From: Antedon mediterranea
Lineage: Eukaryota > Echinodermata > Crinoidea > Comatulida > Antedonidae
Direction of reading: 5' to 3'
Assembly: GCF_964355755.1 (NCBI RefSeq)
Contig: NC_092670.1
Coordinates: forward strand, 15,871,201 to 15,935,200
DNA: 64,000 nt
The translations under genes were made by a program, and so were the position numbers. The notes under the pieces are model-generated. The model did no database searches. It saw only the letters and a program-made list of their open reading frames with translations, and was not told the DNA's origin. Positions 34,206 through 46,859 of this stretch are shown here, piece by piece. How positions within the stretch are numbered: position 1 is the first letter of the stretch; each line of letters begins with the position of its first letter.

Positions 34206-34887
34206 AAATGTAGGAAATGCCAATACACACAAGAGACACTGTGACAAATGTAATGCAACTAAACCTATATTAAACAAGTATTGTTCTTAGCCCAACTTGA
34301 TGCATTGATGAACAAAGAACTATGAATTAACAATAATTTAATTCAAACTCCGATCCGATTAAAAAAAAAATGAAATGAAGAAGTTAAACCATCCAGAAAT
34401 CGGGTTGAATAACAGTTCATTCGGACAAACAGCAAAACACTTGATGAAAATCGAAAATGATCTCAAGAACATGACTACAAGCAACCGCTAATGAAAAATG
34501 AGAGATGGCATACATATGACCCTATGAATGTTGACGAACAAGTCCCGCAAGTAATGTGAATGAACTAAAAACATAATCAACAAAAATACCTTGTCTCCAT
34601 CCGAAAGCAGCAAAGCACAAAATCTTATTAATATCGTTTTCAAAATTGGATAAAACATATCCGAGGTCTTTCCGGGTGATGCATAGTTAATCAATGTTTG
34701 ACAAAAACAGACAGAAAACTAGGAAAACTACTCACAACTATTTTGATTATAACCATAATAAATTAATGTATATAACTGCAATTGGCAATTGTCTAAACTG
34801 CAGCGTATAGATATACATATCGAGAAGCAGAAGCTATACGGGTGTGCTGGGTCTACTTTATAGAAGATATCATCATGCGAGTTTGAA
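34206..34887. other. no gene seen
   Basis: AT-rich unique-looking sequence, nothing recognised. Confidence 0.45.
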
Positions 34888-35046
34888 GCTCTGTCTACAC
34901 TATAAAACTTTATGCGACAAAAAATGTGATGTGCACATATGGACATGGTGATGCCATATCACTACCACATTTGGGCATACCACTACCATATTTGGGCACA
35001 TCATCCATTTTATTTGTCACAACTAGTTTGATAGTGCATACAGTAC
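34888..35046. mobile_element. MITE family B copy
   Basis: Left end 'aagctctgtctacactataa', interior 'gatgccatatcactaccaca', right end 'actagtttgatagtgcatac', slightly damaged. Confidence 0.75.
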
Positions 35047-35194
35047 CACGCGCTTGGCAATAAAAATGAAACTATGAATAAATACAATGAATAACGAAGC
35101 GCAATTGAAGAAACAGTACCGCCTAAAGTTGAATCATGTATTAACGTTTCCGTACCATGAATTTTATTGTTTGATGGCGAAATCAAATGTTGAT

Positions 35195-35322
35195 ATAAAA
35201 TTTTCGGTACACCACGATATAAAGTTTGCGGTACACCACGATATAAAGTTTGCGGTACACCAAGATATAAAGTTTGCGGTACACAACGATATAAAGTTTG
35301 CGGTACACAACGATATAAACAT
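35195..35322. repeat. 24-bp minisatellite, about 5 copies
   Basis: Unit cgatataaagtttgcggtac followed by acca or acaa. Because 24 is divisible by three it gives an open frame with a repeated octapeptide (HDIKFAVH) inside 35087-35338. No other evidence supports a protein. Confidence 0.85.
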
Positions 35323-35573
35323 TGAATTATTGTTATGAGAGAATGCGCTGTTAATTTTAAAGTTTATTTTAAAATGTTATCATTTCAAACAATTGGTTAA
35401 TAAATGAATATCGGTGACAGTTGAGGCCTTTAAAAATCTGTTTAATGTAGAAAGTTGTAAAAGATTACGAATGCATTAACGACACATTTTAGTGCAGTTT
35501 AAGCTTGTATGGTGATTGCGTATGATGTTTGTAAAGCCAAATAAGTCGTTCCACCCAGTATAAATATATATTT

Positions 35574-35624
35574 CAATTCAATTCAATTCAATTCAATATT
35601 TCAATTCAATTCAATTCAATTCAA
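35574..35624. repeat. (attca)n microsatellite
   Basis: Pentanucleotide run of 'caatt' interrupted once by 'caatatt'. Confidence 0.9.
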
Positions 35625-35629
35625 ATGGA

Positions 35630-38600
35630 AAATTAATATTGTGGATATTTATATCAATTTATCACAATTAATCAACCTTGTGTAACAAGAAACACACGGG
35701 TATGTATAAGCATAGATAGGCATGTAAAAATAAGACAAATACATGTTTCCTAAAATGCACAGAACATGAAAAGTGCTAACTCAGTTTTTAACGACAATTT
35801 TATAGAGGTATTCCAGTTGCATTGCGAAACACATAGCGGCTCACATCGTATTACTTTCTCTCGTCTTAATATAACAAATAATAATAAAAGCAATGGGATA
35901 TCAATCATTCGAGAATTCCATATATGCGAGTCATTGATCTAGTAATACATTTTTTTTTCAATCTTTACTTATTATTAAAAGTAAGGTCTGGTGTATTGCC
36001 TCAATAATAACGCTTTACAATAATTGACTGCTGTTGGCGAGTAGTTACTTATTTGACTTTAAGCATCAACATGATGGCTTAATCATGATTACTTTCCATT
36101 GTTCTTCTTAGAAAATAATCAGACTATAGTGCCGACACTGTGTAAACGCTTTTGGTCGCAGTTTTCTCCCATTTTAACTTTTAACTTAGGCCTAACTAAT
36201 TATCACATCATACAAACAGTACAATATGTGAAAAGGAGCCAAAAAATAGCTTTCACTAATCGAGTTTTGACTTTTGTCACAAAAAATAAATTGGTCAAAA
36301 TGAATAAATTTTGATCTAACAACAATAATTCATATAAGAAAGAAAAAACCACTACATAAAAAAAATAAAGTAAAAAAGGGCTAATATTAATGTTTTTGTA
36401 AAAGTAAACATTTAAAAACGTTTTAAACGCGTAGAAACTAAATGAGTTACGGTACTTTAGATTGAGAGCCCAGCATAGACGCACACATTTTTGCGCATTA
36501 TTTGCGTTGAGACAATAAGCAATAATATCGACGCGACGCACACGCAAATTGAACAGTGGTACACACTCGCGCGCGTTAAGGACAAAACATGGGCTGGGGA
36601 ACACGAAACCGTTAATTTACGCTTAAAAAACATTTCCAGTTCTAACTTTGGCTTAATACAGCACTGTAATATACATTCACTTATTACGCCTGATATATAT
36701 TCCATAGGTTAACTAAACATATCTTTAATAAATGAAACATTTGCCACACGCATGTTCAAAATGTGTGTAATGAAATTAGTACGACTGTTGTGTACAATAC
36801 AAAAAAAAGTTAAATTTATGAAAATTGGCTTGCAAGAATGATGAATTTTTATAATTATGAAATTGTTAGCTTCAACTCACAAATGAGCATGAATCAATAG
36901 AAATGTTTCCTTTCACTTGTAATCCAATTGGTAAAAATCAATAAAATGCATGTGTAATATCTAGTGTTAGGCAATTTTATATTAAACTTTCTAATAAAAG
37001 TAGTTTATTAGATTTAGTACCAATGATCCAAATTATTAATTCGTCTTTGTTGCTATGCAGAAATATTGATTAGTTAAAAAACTGACCGAATTTCACGAAT
37101 TATAATGATATATTAGGTACGTGTATTCTGTTACTCTGTACATTTGAACAGGGTGTACAGTCGTCGAGAAAAGATTGAAATCAATTTTACAGTAGATAGG
37201 GACGACGTAATATCTAGTCCTGTCGTCGCAATTCGAAAGTTTTCTATTTTTTACAGGTTTAACTTTATTTCAAACGAGACAAATCGATTTATTTTCTACT
37301 AAAAAAACACCTGCTTCTGCAAGTTTCAAACTTAAAGTTCCATCTTACCGCTAGCCCACTTTTAGGCCTATCAATGCAGTTCATTCAAAGCATTGTAATA
37401 CTACATCATGAGGGTTTATTTTGTTCGAAATTTAAAATGTTATCATCAGAAATGAATTTCTAAGTATTATTATTATTCTGTATGTTCGTACTCAAACGTG
37501 CTTCTAGTCGTACATTATAACCTCATCGCACACAGGAGCCTTCAGGTGACAACATTATGCCGGCGGTGCGATTGCATAGTGTACATTTCAATCATTCATT
37601 ATTCAGTCATCAGTAATCCTTACTTACTCCGGGTTCATCTTGTCTCCAATGAAAGTGCTTGTTACTATGTTGTGTCGTAACCACGTCTAAGTACGGTCTT
37701 TAACTAATTGAACAGACACATAGGCGCAGTAAGTGCCCAGCACACGTCGACCATAAAACACATACGTTGCATTGTCTAAATAAAAAAAAGTCCTAAGCTA
37801 AGTATTTTCAATCACAAACAAACATAATTCATTACAACTAATTCGACCCTTAAGAAAGAAAGATGTTATTTAAGAGTGAATACGATGTGTATCCTTTGGC
37901 AATAGGAGATACATAAATAGCTTTAATTTATAACTGCTGAATGTTCTTCCTAAACCTGATTGATTAGAATGAGATAAGCTACTCGGAAAGGCAAGCCAAA
38001 AATCAATCGAACAAGCGTGTGTGAAACAGGGTGAACGCGCGCATCATTATCATCAACGTGTGAACGCACGTTTCAAATTATGTGTCTATATATTCTGTTG
38101 TCATGAATTATCGATATAATGGTACTTATTGTGATATTTGTCAATTATCTTTCCTTTTCGTTACATTATTTAGTAATGCATAGTCATACAATATTTAATC
38201 TGTATTCCGAATTTATGTCAAATCTGTTAAATTATTGAATATACGTACAACAACTATAAATGTAATTAGTCAGAAATATGCTATTAATTACAATTACCAT
38301 TCGTCTGTTAACACCTTTGGCTGAAGTCACGTGGGAATTGCCAACATGCGGTAAATTAAACTGTAGTGATATCAATGAAAGCAATTGTAAAATGTTTAAC
38401 TATGTAATCAAAATTAGATCTTTTAACTTAGAGTAAAAAAATAATTATTTTCATGCTTGGTGATTTCTGGCATGTTGGAAAAATTTCTAGTTGAAAAAGA
38501 TAGATAGAGATGGGATCGATGACGATTTAAGTTTTGGCATGTACCCAGAGAACCCGAATTTGGTCCCGTCATTAAACAATTTATAATGGTCGTGGAACAT

Positions 38601-39017
38601 TTTTAATGTAGTTTTTTTACTGGCCTATATTACATAAAACACATCTTTAAGATACTGACATTTTTCATTTTGCTATTTTTTTCGCAATTGGCTGTGTTTA
38701 TTTCTTGGCGCTTTCATAATATGCGCGCGTCTTAAAAGCAGCATATATGATTGATGGATTCTGTCGTTGTAGTATTTGTATTTGTAATTCTTGATTTATT
38801 TATAAACTATTGTTTACTAATAGCCTACCGTACTAGCGATTAGGTACATGCATCACATACCATACTACGCTAAGCGGACTTGATTTCCAGGTTAAGCCTC
38901 GTGTACAGTATGACAAACTACATGCAATTCAACGAGACATATTTATCTAAGACCTATCTTAAAGTTAAGTTATAGTTTATTGCTTAGTATCTAAATATGT
39001 TTTATTTTCTGCTGTAC

Positions 39018-39018
<1 letters not shown>
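35630..39018. other. intergenic, no gene seen
   Basis: AT-rich. The longest open frame (36203-36604, minus, 133 codons) is T-rich and hydrophobic by composition, with no recognisable family. No repeats of note. Confidence 0.5.

Positions 39019-39019
<1 letters not shown>

Positions 39020-39067
<48 letters not shown>
39020..39067. repeat. (at)n microsatellite
   Basis: Uninterrupted ta dinucleotide run of about 48 bp. Confidence 0.95.
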
Positions 39068-39069
<2 letters not shown>

Positions 39070-40470
39070 TCATTCGTCTTAAAAACAATGGATTAATTTC
39101 AGATTGATTTATGATGTTCGATTCATTTTATCATAAATCGGTTTTACGGCATATAAAAATGTCAACTTGCTCCAAAAATTCAGAAATTGTTTAATAGCTC
39201 ACAATATTTTAAATTTACTTTGAACTTCAAAAAAGACCGACAAACTATCATACAACATTCCGTACGTCTGCTTTAGAAAACAGTAGCATTGTATATTTTG
39301 CTACTCGGAGACTGCGGCAATTAACAATATAATAAGTATGAGTTGCATCGCATAAGGTGCCGGATTGTTAGAAAACTTACTTGTAAAAATGTTGTCGTGT
39401 TAGGATGGAAATCGGTGATGGAAAATAAGGAAAATTGTCTTCAACTTAATGTGATCGTGTTAACAGAGAGGATGCTTGATCAAAGAGGTCGAAAACCCGC
39501 CCTCTCCGTTCTCAAAATAGATTTGTCAACCCAATTCTTGATTTTACACTATACGCAAATGCGTAAAAACCCGTTCATGTGTGAACTTACAGTATACAAC
39601 ATCTAATCACGATTCGGCGCGAAAACATCATGTGAATCGTACAGATGACGATAATCATTCTCTCGTGTGAACCAGTCTTAAACATCTAATAGCAGACGGC
39701 TAATTGCTTTTATGTGAGCCAGAAATTTGAAACACAAAAATCAATACCGTAATAATTATTTTGTTCATAGGCGACATAATATTTTGAAAATGTATATAAA
39801 AAAGCATAAACCTAATAACAAAAAGTATACCTATGTCATAAACAACAATTTTTTTTTCATTTTCCTGCGACAGATCAAACCATGTTTGTTACGAGCCCAC
39901 GCTCTGATAACATAAGCCATATTATACAGTTGAACGTAGGTCTAGATACGATGCCATTACCAAATGACAAATATGCATCTGTACTATAACCCCTAACATT
40001 ATGCGTGGTATTGTTGTTAATGAGTATTTTATTTCTAAAAACAAAATATCAATCATATGTTGTATAATGTAGTAATCGAAGACGACGATCCCACAACGAG
40101 GATTATAAATAAAACACATTGATTAAAACAACCTATACAACATATAAACAATTCATCACGCAGTCTTTATTACTGAACCAATCCCGTTGTTTAAAAATGA
40201 GGTCAATATTGAAAAAAAAATGTTGATCGAACGACCTTGCAATCGTAAAACAAAATATTATAAACAAGTTCTTACAAAACAATTCCATTCTGAATAATTA
40301 ACAAACGATGATATTGAAAAAAAAACAATCATAAAATATTTAACGTCACGTGCAATTTAAACATCTAGGCCTAATAATAATAGCACAATCCCCACAACAT
40401 CATATACGTTTATGCTTATTAAACTTAACAAAATGAGCCGGTCAAGAAAAATAAAGAAGACATCCAGAGT
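39070..40470. other. intergenic, no gene seen
   Basis: AT-rich. Open frames of 60-90 codons without any recognisable feature. Confidence 0.5.
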
Positions 40471-40523
40471 TGTATTAATGGCTTGCACATATTCTGCATT
40501 ATGACTTATTCTTTTGTATATAG

Positions 40524-40629
40524 GAAATTCGGATTATGTCATCTGCGGGCCCATGGTAGTCACAGCACAGTGCAGTGCCTAACCATGAACGAACGACAGG
40601 AGTGGGCTCAGATCGACAGCTACACCTGG
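40524..40629 (+). CDS. candidate orphan exon
   Basis: Weak candidate. A pyrimidine-rich acceptor (cttattcttttgtatatag) and a donor (gtaact) bracket 106 bp that are clearly more GC-rich than their surroundings. One frame is fully open and reads KFGLCHLRAHGSHSTVQCLT, then NERQEWAQIDSYTW. I recognise no family and can place no neighbouring exons. A family A MITE begins 45 bp downstream. It could be a relic exon or chance. Confidence 0.2.
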
Positions 40630-40674
40630 GTAACTCCTACTCTTCAGAAAGATACAATGAATTCTTCTTTTATA

Positions 40675-40827
40675 AAACGTGGTTCCACTAGGAACGAAAC
40701 GCAAGGATGTAACGCAACGTAAGTGATTTGACCAACCACAAGCCATGGATTATTGGAACAGTCGCTTGTCATTGGTCAACACGCTTGCGTTGCGTCTACG
40801 TCTTTGCGTTGCGTCTCTAAAAGCTTA
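40675..40827. mobile_element. MITE family A copy, worn ends
   Basis: Left end aaaacgtggttccactagg, interior 'gtgatttgaccaaccacaag' and 'gtcgcttgtcattggtcaac', right end 'gcgttgcgtctctaaaagct'. The right terminal repeat is truncated where a SINE fragment begins. Confidence 0.7.
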
Positions 40828-40915
40828 AAAGTACACACGAGCCGGTTGTTGTGTACTGGACCTCCAGTTATTATTCGAGGAGACCTGTTCTACGAAACAG
40901 AACAATGGTCAAGGA
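40828..40915 (-). mobile_element. tRNA-derived SINE fragment
   Basis: Reverse complement of the middle of the SINE at 24677: 'gtacacacgagc', 'gttgtgtactggacctcc' and a worn 'ttattcgaggagacctgttc'. Both the head and the tail are missing. Confidence 0.5.
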
Positions 40916-40989
40916 GGGCCTTTAACCTGTACCAATGGGTATGGTTTGTTAACCCTCTGCCTAAACCGCTCGCGGCACTCGACTCGTAA

Positions 40990-41640
40990 TATATGAATGT
41001 TGTACATGCAAAAAGACGCGTACGTTTGTTAAGCGTTTGAATATTGTGCGTTCTTTTTCGCATCAGTGAAGGAACATTCAACAGGTAACCAACTTTTCCA
41101 GCGACGTCAGCTGACTTCATAGGCTTTAAAGCTTTAAAAACACGTTTTCATGAAGTTAACACACGAACTCTCAACCAAAATATTAGATCACTTACAGCGT
41201 CAGAAAAAATTCAAAATAACAAAAAACAAAATCTGTTTTACTCTTGTCCTAAAGAGATGTTGCCATAGAAACGGATAGAAAAGGAAAGCTGAGCGTGTGA
41301 ACGCAGTTCAACTGTGTCTCTAAGGGTCGATTACGTAAAGCCGTTTCCATTTAGGAAAGGTTAATACGAACAACAGTTATACAAGGTGATTAGGATGCGT
41401 GCTTTATTACTGGTCGCAATGAGATACAGTAATCCCCCGTAAATCTCCTAAAACCCCCCAAAATCCGAATACGAAGGTATCTCTATACAAACACGACGGA
41501 TAAAATAGGCAAAGTTCACAGAGAGAAAAAAAAAATCTGGTAAATATTGATTTTTACTCCTAAATAACTAAAGTACTTAAGTGCATTTAGATTTATGAAC
41601 TCATAATATAACGTCTTATTTAATATAGTACATTCTCTAC
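40990..41640. other. no gene seen
   Basis: AT-rich, nothing recognised. Confidence 0.45.
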
Positions 41641-41644
41641 GAAC

Positions 41645-41828
41645 CTATGTACTGTATCTATTTCCGAAGTATCATAGGAAAATTTGGTAATACAACATCA
41701 CATGTGTTTCACCTAGTAGAAACCTGAACTTTAACCTAACCTTACATGATACAGGCGCCACATGTGATATAAATGAGACGCTGTATTTACCAAATATTCC
41801 TATGATACTTCGGAAATATAGATAGTAT
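41645..41828. mobile_element. MITE family E, inverted-repeat element
   Basis: Left arm 'ctatttccgaagtatcatag' then gaaaatttggtaatac; right arm gtatttaccaaatattcctatgatacttcggaaatatag in shorter matching blocks. Arms of about 38 bp are separated by about 105 bp, which also contain 'cacatgtg' near each arm. Confidence 0.7.
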
Positions 41829-41829
41829 T

Positions 41830-42840
41830 ACTCCATGATAGTATGTGGAGCACTGGGAATCGGGTGATATTGTACGGTACTGTTTCGTTGTAACGTATCA
41901 AAGATCTTGTTCGATACGTTACCAACTATAATCACTGTGCCATGTGCGTAATTACGTTTCAATGGCTTAACTCAGGCTTATAATCTGTTAGTATACGTAT
42001 TATACAACTATTATAAACTACTGTATTTAAATATATAGCACTTGTTTGTTATAATAAATACTGACAACAAATTAGTAACATTAGTTGATATCTGTAGAAT
42101 CAAAGTACAAACTCCTGTCCTGCAATGACAATGTTCGGTTGAAACGGAGTACAACGGCCATAAAAATAATACTTAAAATAGCTTAATTATCTTGATTTTA
42201 TCCTTAACACAAACTGAACTGTAATTTCAGTAAACTAAGTACTTTCAATACGTCATTTGAGTGTCATCGAATTCTGTACACGTTTAAACTGTAATCCATA
42301 TACCGTAATAAATATTATACAGTACCATCTAAAGGACCAAAGCAAATGACATCACAAAGGGTCAAATAATTGGCAACAGGAGCGTCCCAGCTGAAGCGGA
42401 TGAAAGACTAGTGATTGCTGGTTTTATACGCATCCTGCGCGTAAATACGCGTATCTTCGGTATCACTGACAAAGCAGTTATCGACTTTACTATCAATAAC
42501 ACCTTAAAATGCTATCTCAATCTATTATTAAACAAAAGTTTTATATCATTACAGATTAATAAACCTGTACTTTATTAATAACCAGCAAAGAAACCGAATC
42601 TACTGTAATGTATAGATGGTTACGTTTGAAGGTAGAAAACAGACTAATTGCATGTATAAATACAATAGTCGAATCCTACAGATCGACACCTTTATTTCTC
42701 AAAGGAAATAAATCCTTGTCATAAAGTGTCACAGCATTTCAAAAGACACCTTCATGGCGTTGATTGATTTATAAACTACCGTAAGTCTACAAATAAAAAC
42801 ATCCTCGTTGCTGTTAAAGTCACGATTAAATTTATTTTCC
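41830..42840. other. intergenic, no gene seen
   Basis: AT-rich with no recognisable feature. Confidence 0.5.
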
Positions 42841-42844
42841 TTAA

Positions 42845-43145
42845 TTCAATAAATAATAATATTGATCAGTTGTATTCTGGAATTCGTTGTCCTTTATCTA
42901 TTATTTGTCCGATTTCTAGAATTAAATTAAAAACGTGTCTGGTTTGGCCTTAATGGCCACCCATATCATATAAACATCATTGTCATAAGTTATTCAAAAA
43001 ATAATTCAATATTAATCTAACAGTTGTATTCTGGTATTTGTTGTTCTTTATCTATTATTTTGTCCGATTTCTAGCTTTAAATTAAAAACATGTATGGTTT
43101 GGCCTTAATGGCCGCCCATACCATATAAACATTATTTTCATAAGT
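42845..43145. repeat. tandem duplication of about 150 bp, two diverged copies
   Basis: Both copies share 'cagttgtattctgg', 'tttatctattatt', 'tgtccgatttctag', 'ggtttggccttaatggcc' and 'ccata(t/c)catataaacat'. Differences are scattered point changes. Confidence 0.8.
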
Positions 43146-43358
43146 TTTGTTTGTGGAGCTATTCTTTGTGTGTACTGTAAAATGTATGAACATTATGACT
43201 ACTTTTCACAAGTTTAATGTACCGTACGGCAATATTATGCAATGTTGTCCTTAATTGCACCATAGGGTAAGCCTATTAAGACAATCTTGAAGGAAGGCAT
43301 GCCATTAACGATGAACGGTCATGTTCGTAGGAATTATGAGTGCCATTGTCATTTTCGT

Positions 43359-43373
43359 GGGGGGGGGGGGGGG
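43359..43373. repeat. poly-G run of 15
   Basis: Uninterrupted G tract, striking in AT-rich DNA. It could form a G-quadruplex and is also a likely assembly weak point. Confidence 0.9.
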
Positions 43374-43502
43374 TGTTCTTCCTTCTATATAATTATACGC
43401 ATCCGTTTACTAAAATGTACACTGTTGATTTTATCATTCTATAGTCTATACGCCAAATGAGTTATTGGAATATTTCTTATTTCACCCCACGCTTATATAT
43501 TA

Positions 43503-43585
43503 CGCAAGCGAATTGACCAATCACAAGCGACAGTTATTATCCATCGCGTCGTGATTGGTCAAATTATTTGCGGCGCGCTTTTGTG
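43503..43585. repeat. internal fragment of MITE family A
   Basis: 'gcaagcgaattgaccaatca' and 'tcgtgattggtcaaattatt' form the family's central inverted words. The terminal GCTTGGTTCCC repeats are absent. Confidence 0.6.
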
Positions 43586-44535
43586 CGGGAACAACTATTT
43601 AGAAAGCAACATTTCAACTATGTCATTTACTGAAACCTCTGTACGAAACAGAGTTTTAAAGAAATTGTTATTCATGACATTCAATTTCAATAACAGATAT
43701 TTTTGCTATATGGAATTGCCTCAGGGGTCTGCGACGAGGAATGAGCCCAACCTGAACGAAGGCAACATTGCCCGAAGAAAACTAAACATACCATACGCAA
43801 ATTCATTCATTTCAAATTCAATTTACAAAAAAAATGAATTATGTTAGATGAGTAAAAGTATATATTGAATTCGTGACCTAAATCGCAAATGGGACTCTCA
43901 ACAAAATGACAATTTAAGACAAAGCAAGCATGATAATATCAGAAAACACTGTTAATTGTAACTACTGTAAATTAATATTGTTTGTATGGGTTAAGTATTA
44001 CAAACGTTAATACTAACGTGACTCCTTTTGAAAGTTATTAAACGCCAAACGTCTAGATAAGCATAGGGCTCCGGGGACCATCTCCCTTCATCCATCGCCA
44101 TATTGACGGCTTAAGCCACAATAGAGAGCAAAACCATTATTTTCAAAACATTTCCAAATCCCTAGGGATCCATAATGAACGTAATAAATAATGTTTGAAG
44201 GCGAATTGCAATACACATGGTCAATTATCAAAGAAAATAACAGTATGTAAAAATAAAATAATAACAAATAACATTAAAATATAAAAAAAAACAAAGCATG
44301 ATAGCAAAAACCTGATCATACATTACGAAAATTACAAATGTTATATCTTTCCGCCGATGGCTGGTTATTTTGTCTACATAATTAATTGTTTACGATAACA
44401 TTTAACGTTACTAGACCAATTTCAGCATTTCATAAATGGACTCACAGGATAACATATATCCAATTTCCCCACACGTAATTTCAACATTTAACATTGCGTT
44501 TGCGGGTGACGAGTTCAAATCTAGGTCAAAATAGA
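43586..44535. other. no gene seen
   Basis: AT-rich. The 98-codon plus-strand frame starting in the MITE fragment has no recognisable feature. Confidence 0.45.
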
Positions 44536-44537
44536 AT

Positions 44538-45225
44538 GGTACGCAGTTTTTGATCGTATATGTTGTACTCGTTCATCCACCCGTTTATGCAGATGTCAGT
44601 AGATAGAGCCTAACAGACTTTCGCAAGTCATCCAGATACGAGTCAGACTGTATTAAATACTGTTAATACACGATACTGACAGCTGCAGAGTCGGATGATT
44701 CTTTAACATTTTGTTTCAACCTAAACAGACTAGGCAAAAAGGGTATGCAGTTTTGATCGTAGTGTTGTACTGGTTCATCCACCACTCATGCAGCCATGTC
44801 AGTAGACATAGCCTAACTGACTATTGCAAGTCATATAAATACGTTTCTGGTTGTATTAAATACTTTTAATACACGATATAGCTGTAATTATGTTGCTATT
44901 CGTTAGACCAGGGTTCTTAGCCTGTCCGTCCCATAGCAAGCTAGTACTAATAGAAGCCGACAAAAACTTACGTATAATATAACAATAATTGATGAAGGAG
45001 ACTGGTGATGCTCATGGGGAGTACTATTGAACTGTACGGCCTTCAGTATAAAAATATGATACACCAGCTATTTTGGTTCCCGTTGAGTGGAGATATCGTG
45101 TATTAAAAGAATTTAATACAGTCAGACTCGTATATAGATGACTTGCGATAGTCAGTTAGACACTATCTAGTGACAACTGCAAAATCAGATGGTTCTTCGA
45201 CATTTTGTCTCAACCTAAACAGACT
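44538..45225. repeat. complex repeat: two direct copies and one half-inverted copy
   Basis: Copies at 44538-44740 and 44741-44883 are direct repeats ('gcagttttgatcgta', 'gttcatccacc', 'gcctaac(a/t)gact', 'ttaatacacgata'). At 45093-45165 the sequence 'atatcgtgtattaaaa' through 'gatagtcagttag' is the reverse complement of part of them. The next block, to 45225 ('ttttgtctcaacctaaacag'), is again in direct orientation. An inversion within a tandem array would explain this. Confidence 0.65.
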
Positions 45226-45229
45226 TAAA

Positions 45230-46529
45230 ATATTAACAAAAGGATTTACCAAAAAAGGGTGATATATCAGTAACTAATGCTGTCATAATACTTCTATTAG
45301 AAAAAAGAACCAATCTGATAAAATGAAACATTTTATAAATTACGATCAAAAACTTCTCTGCAAATTCATCAATCATGACGCTAATGTATATATTGAAACC
45401 TTTCAAGTTATCATTCATACATTTGTGTGATATTTTTATATATAAAACTATATACAAGATTAAATGTGATGAAACGTTAATAATAATAAACACTCACGAT
45501 TTGTCACAAATACAATTGACAGGATTGAAAAATTGTACATAACCTTAGGAGATGGAAAGAATCCAAAATAAGTATCAGACTCAGAAACAAACACAATATT
45601 TGTCGGTACAATATCATACTAATTCACTGTATTATAACATTATTAAACAATAAACAAATAACAATTATAGTGCGGGTACACGTTCACAGAAGAGGGCTTC
45701 AAAAAGGGTGCGTAAAGATATGTGCTGCTCTGCGTACAACAGATTTGGAAATACGCATTTCCCATGGACACGTAGGTGGTGTGGAAATAAATTAAATCTG
45801 AAATCTAAATCTGGGGCCCTTTGATTCAATGAAAACTAGGCGCCTATGTTATCGCAAACCCCGTCACGAACAGTAAAAAATAAAAATATTGCGCCCTTTG
45901 TGACCATAGTATTTTTCAGTAAAACAGGTAGCGCAAGTGCCTTATGTCTCGAAGTGGCTGCTGCACCTCCCCGTTTAGTTTATATACAAGTAACCCCACC
46001 CCCCCCCACCCCCTTGGGGTGTAGCGTCGCGGTATGTTAAAAGGGTACACGTTTGCTTACTATCGTTCCCACGACGAAAATAGCGTAAAAGTTTACCAAA
46101 CATACTTTTACATGGCTGTATGAAAAAAATGTTTCTAAAAAATGATGACATAAAATACACATTTACGACACGATAAAATGAATGTACAAAACATATACCG
46201 GTAGTTGTTACGTCAATCAATATATCTCTTTACATCCTCTTATGAAAATTACAAATCCAATAAGATATTAAAAAGATTAATAATGGCTTGGTTATTACAT
46301 TGATATAAAGTATAGGCTACACTCTATACAAGATGAATTTACTTTGTATTTATGTATATGTAAGCGAAATTAAGATATGAAGAGGCTGTTAGGTTTTTTT
46401 ATAATTACATATTTAGAAGACAACCAATTCCCATTACCACACCACCTCCCCCCACACAATTGAACCTTGGTTATCACTTGAATCTTAGTCAATAGAAAGT
46501 AAACTACTATTTATTGACTATGCTTGCAT
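45230..46529. other. no gene seen; C-rich tract
   Basis: AT-rich except for a C-rich tract at about 45993-46012. The sequence at 45770-45815 ('ggaaataaattaaatctgaa' and similar) resembles a worn retroposon 3' end, but nothing firmer can be said. Confidence 0.4.
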
Positions 46530-46672
46530 CAACGCAACGCATCAACGTACGTAGGTGCAACGTAATTGACCAATCACAAGCAACAGCGTAGATGATCCAC
46601 AATCGCGTCCTGATTGGTCAAATTACTTCCGGTGCGCTAACGTCCTTGAGTTGCCTGCTGTAAAGGCAACCA
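46530..46672. mobile_element. MITE family A copy without clear ends
   Basis: Central words 'gtaattgaccaatcacaagc' and 'cctgattggtcaaattac' with cttgagttgc-type flanks. The terminal repeats are degraded. Confidence 0.55.
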
Positions 46673-46675
46673 GGC

Positions 46676-46855
46676 AACTTGACCGAGGATCATATTTTAA
46701 CAACGTATTAGGGATGTACATATGATTTCAGAACCATCGCGAAATTAAGGATATCGCCGCCACGCTCGCCGTACAGCCGTCGCCGTAAATTGATGTTACG
46801 TCCCTAATATGTTGTGAAAATATGGTCCTCGGTCAAGTTTTCCTTTAAAAGCTCT
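46676..46855. mobile_element. MITE family C, near-complete palindromic copy
   Basis: Left arm aacttgaccgaggatcatat, ttaacaacgtattagggatg; right arm cgtccctaatatgttgtgaa, aatatggtcctcggtcaagt. The right end continues ttttcctttaa, matching the TTAAAGGA start of the copy at 16125. The centre holds the GC-rich word 'cgccgtacagccgtcgccgt'. Confidence 0.8.
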
Positions 46856-46859
46856 GTGC

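Noticed and set aside
35087-35338. 83-codon frame with repeated octapeptide
   Set aside because: Produced by a 24-bp minisatellite. No domain, splice or conservation evidence.
36203-36604. 133-codon minus-strand frame
   Set aside because: T-rich, compositionally hydrophobic, no motif. Consistent with chance in AT-rich DNA.
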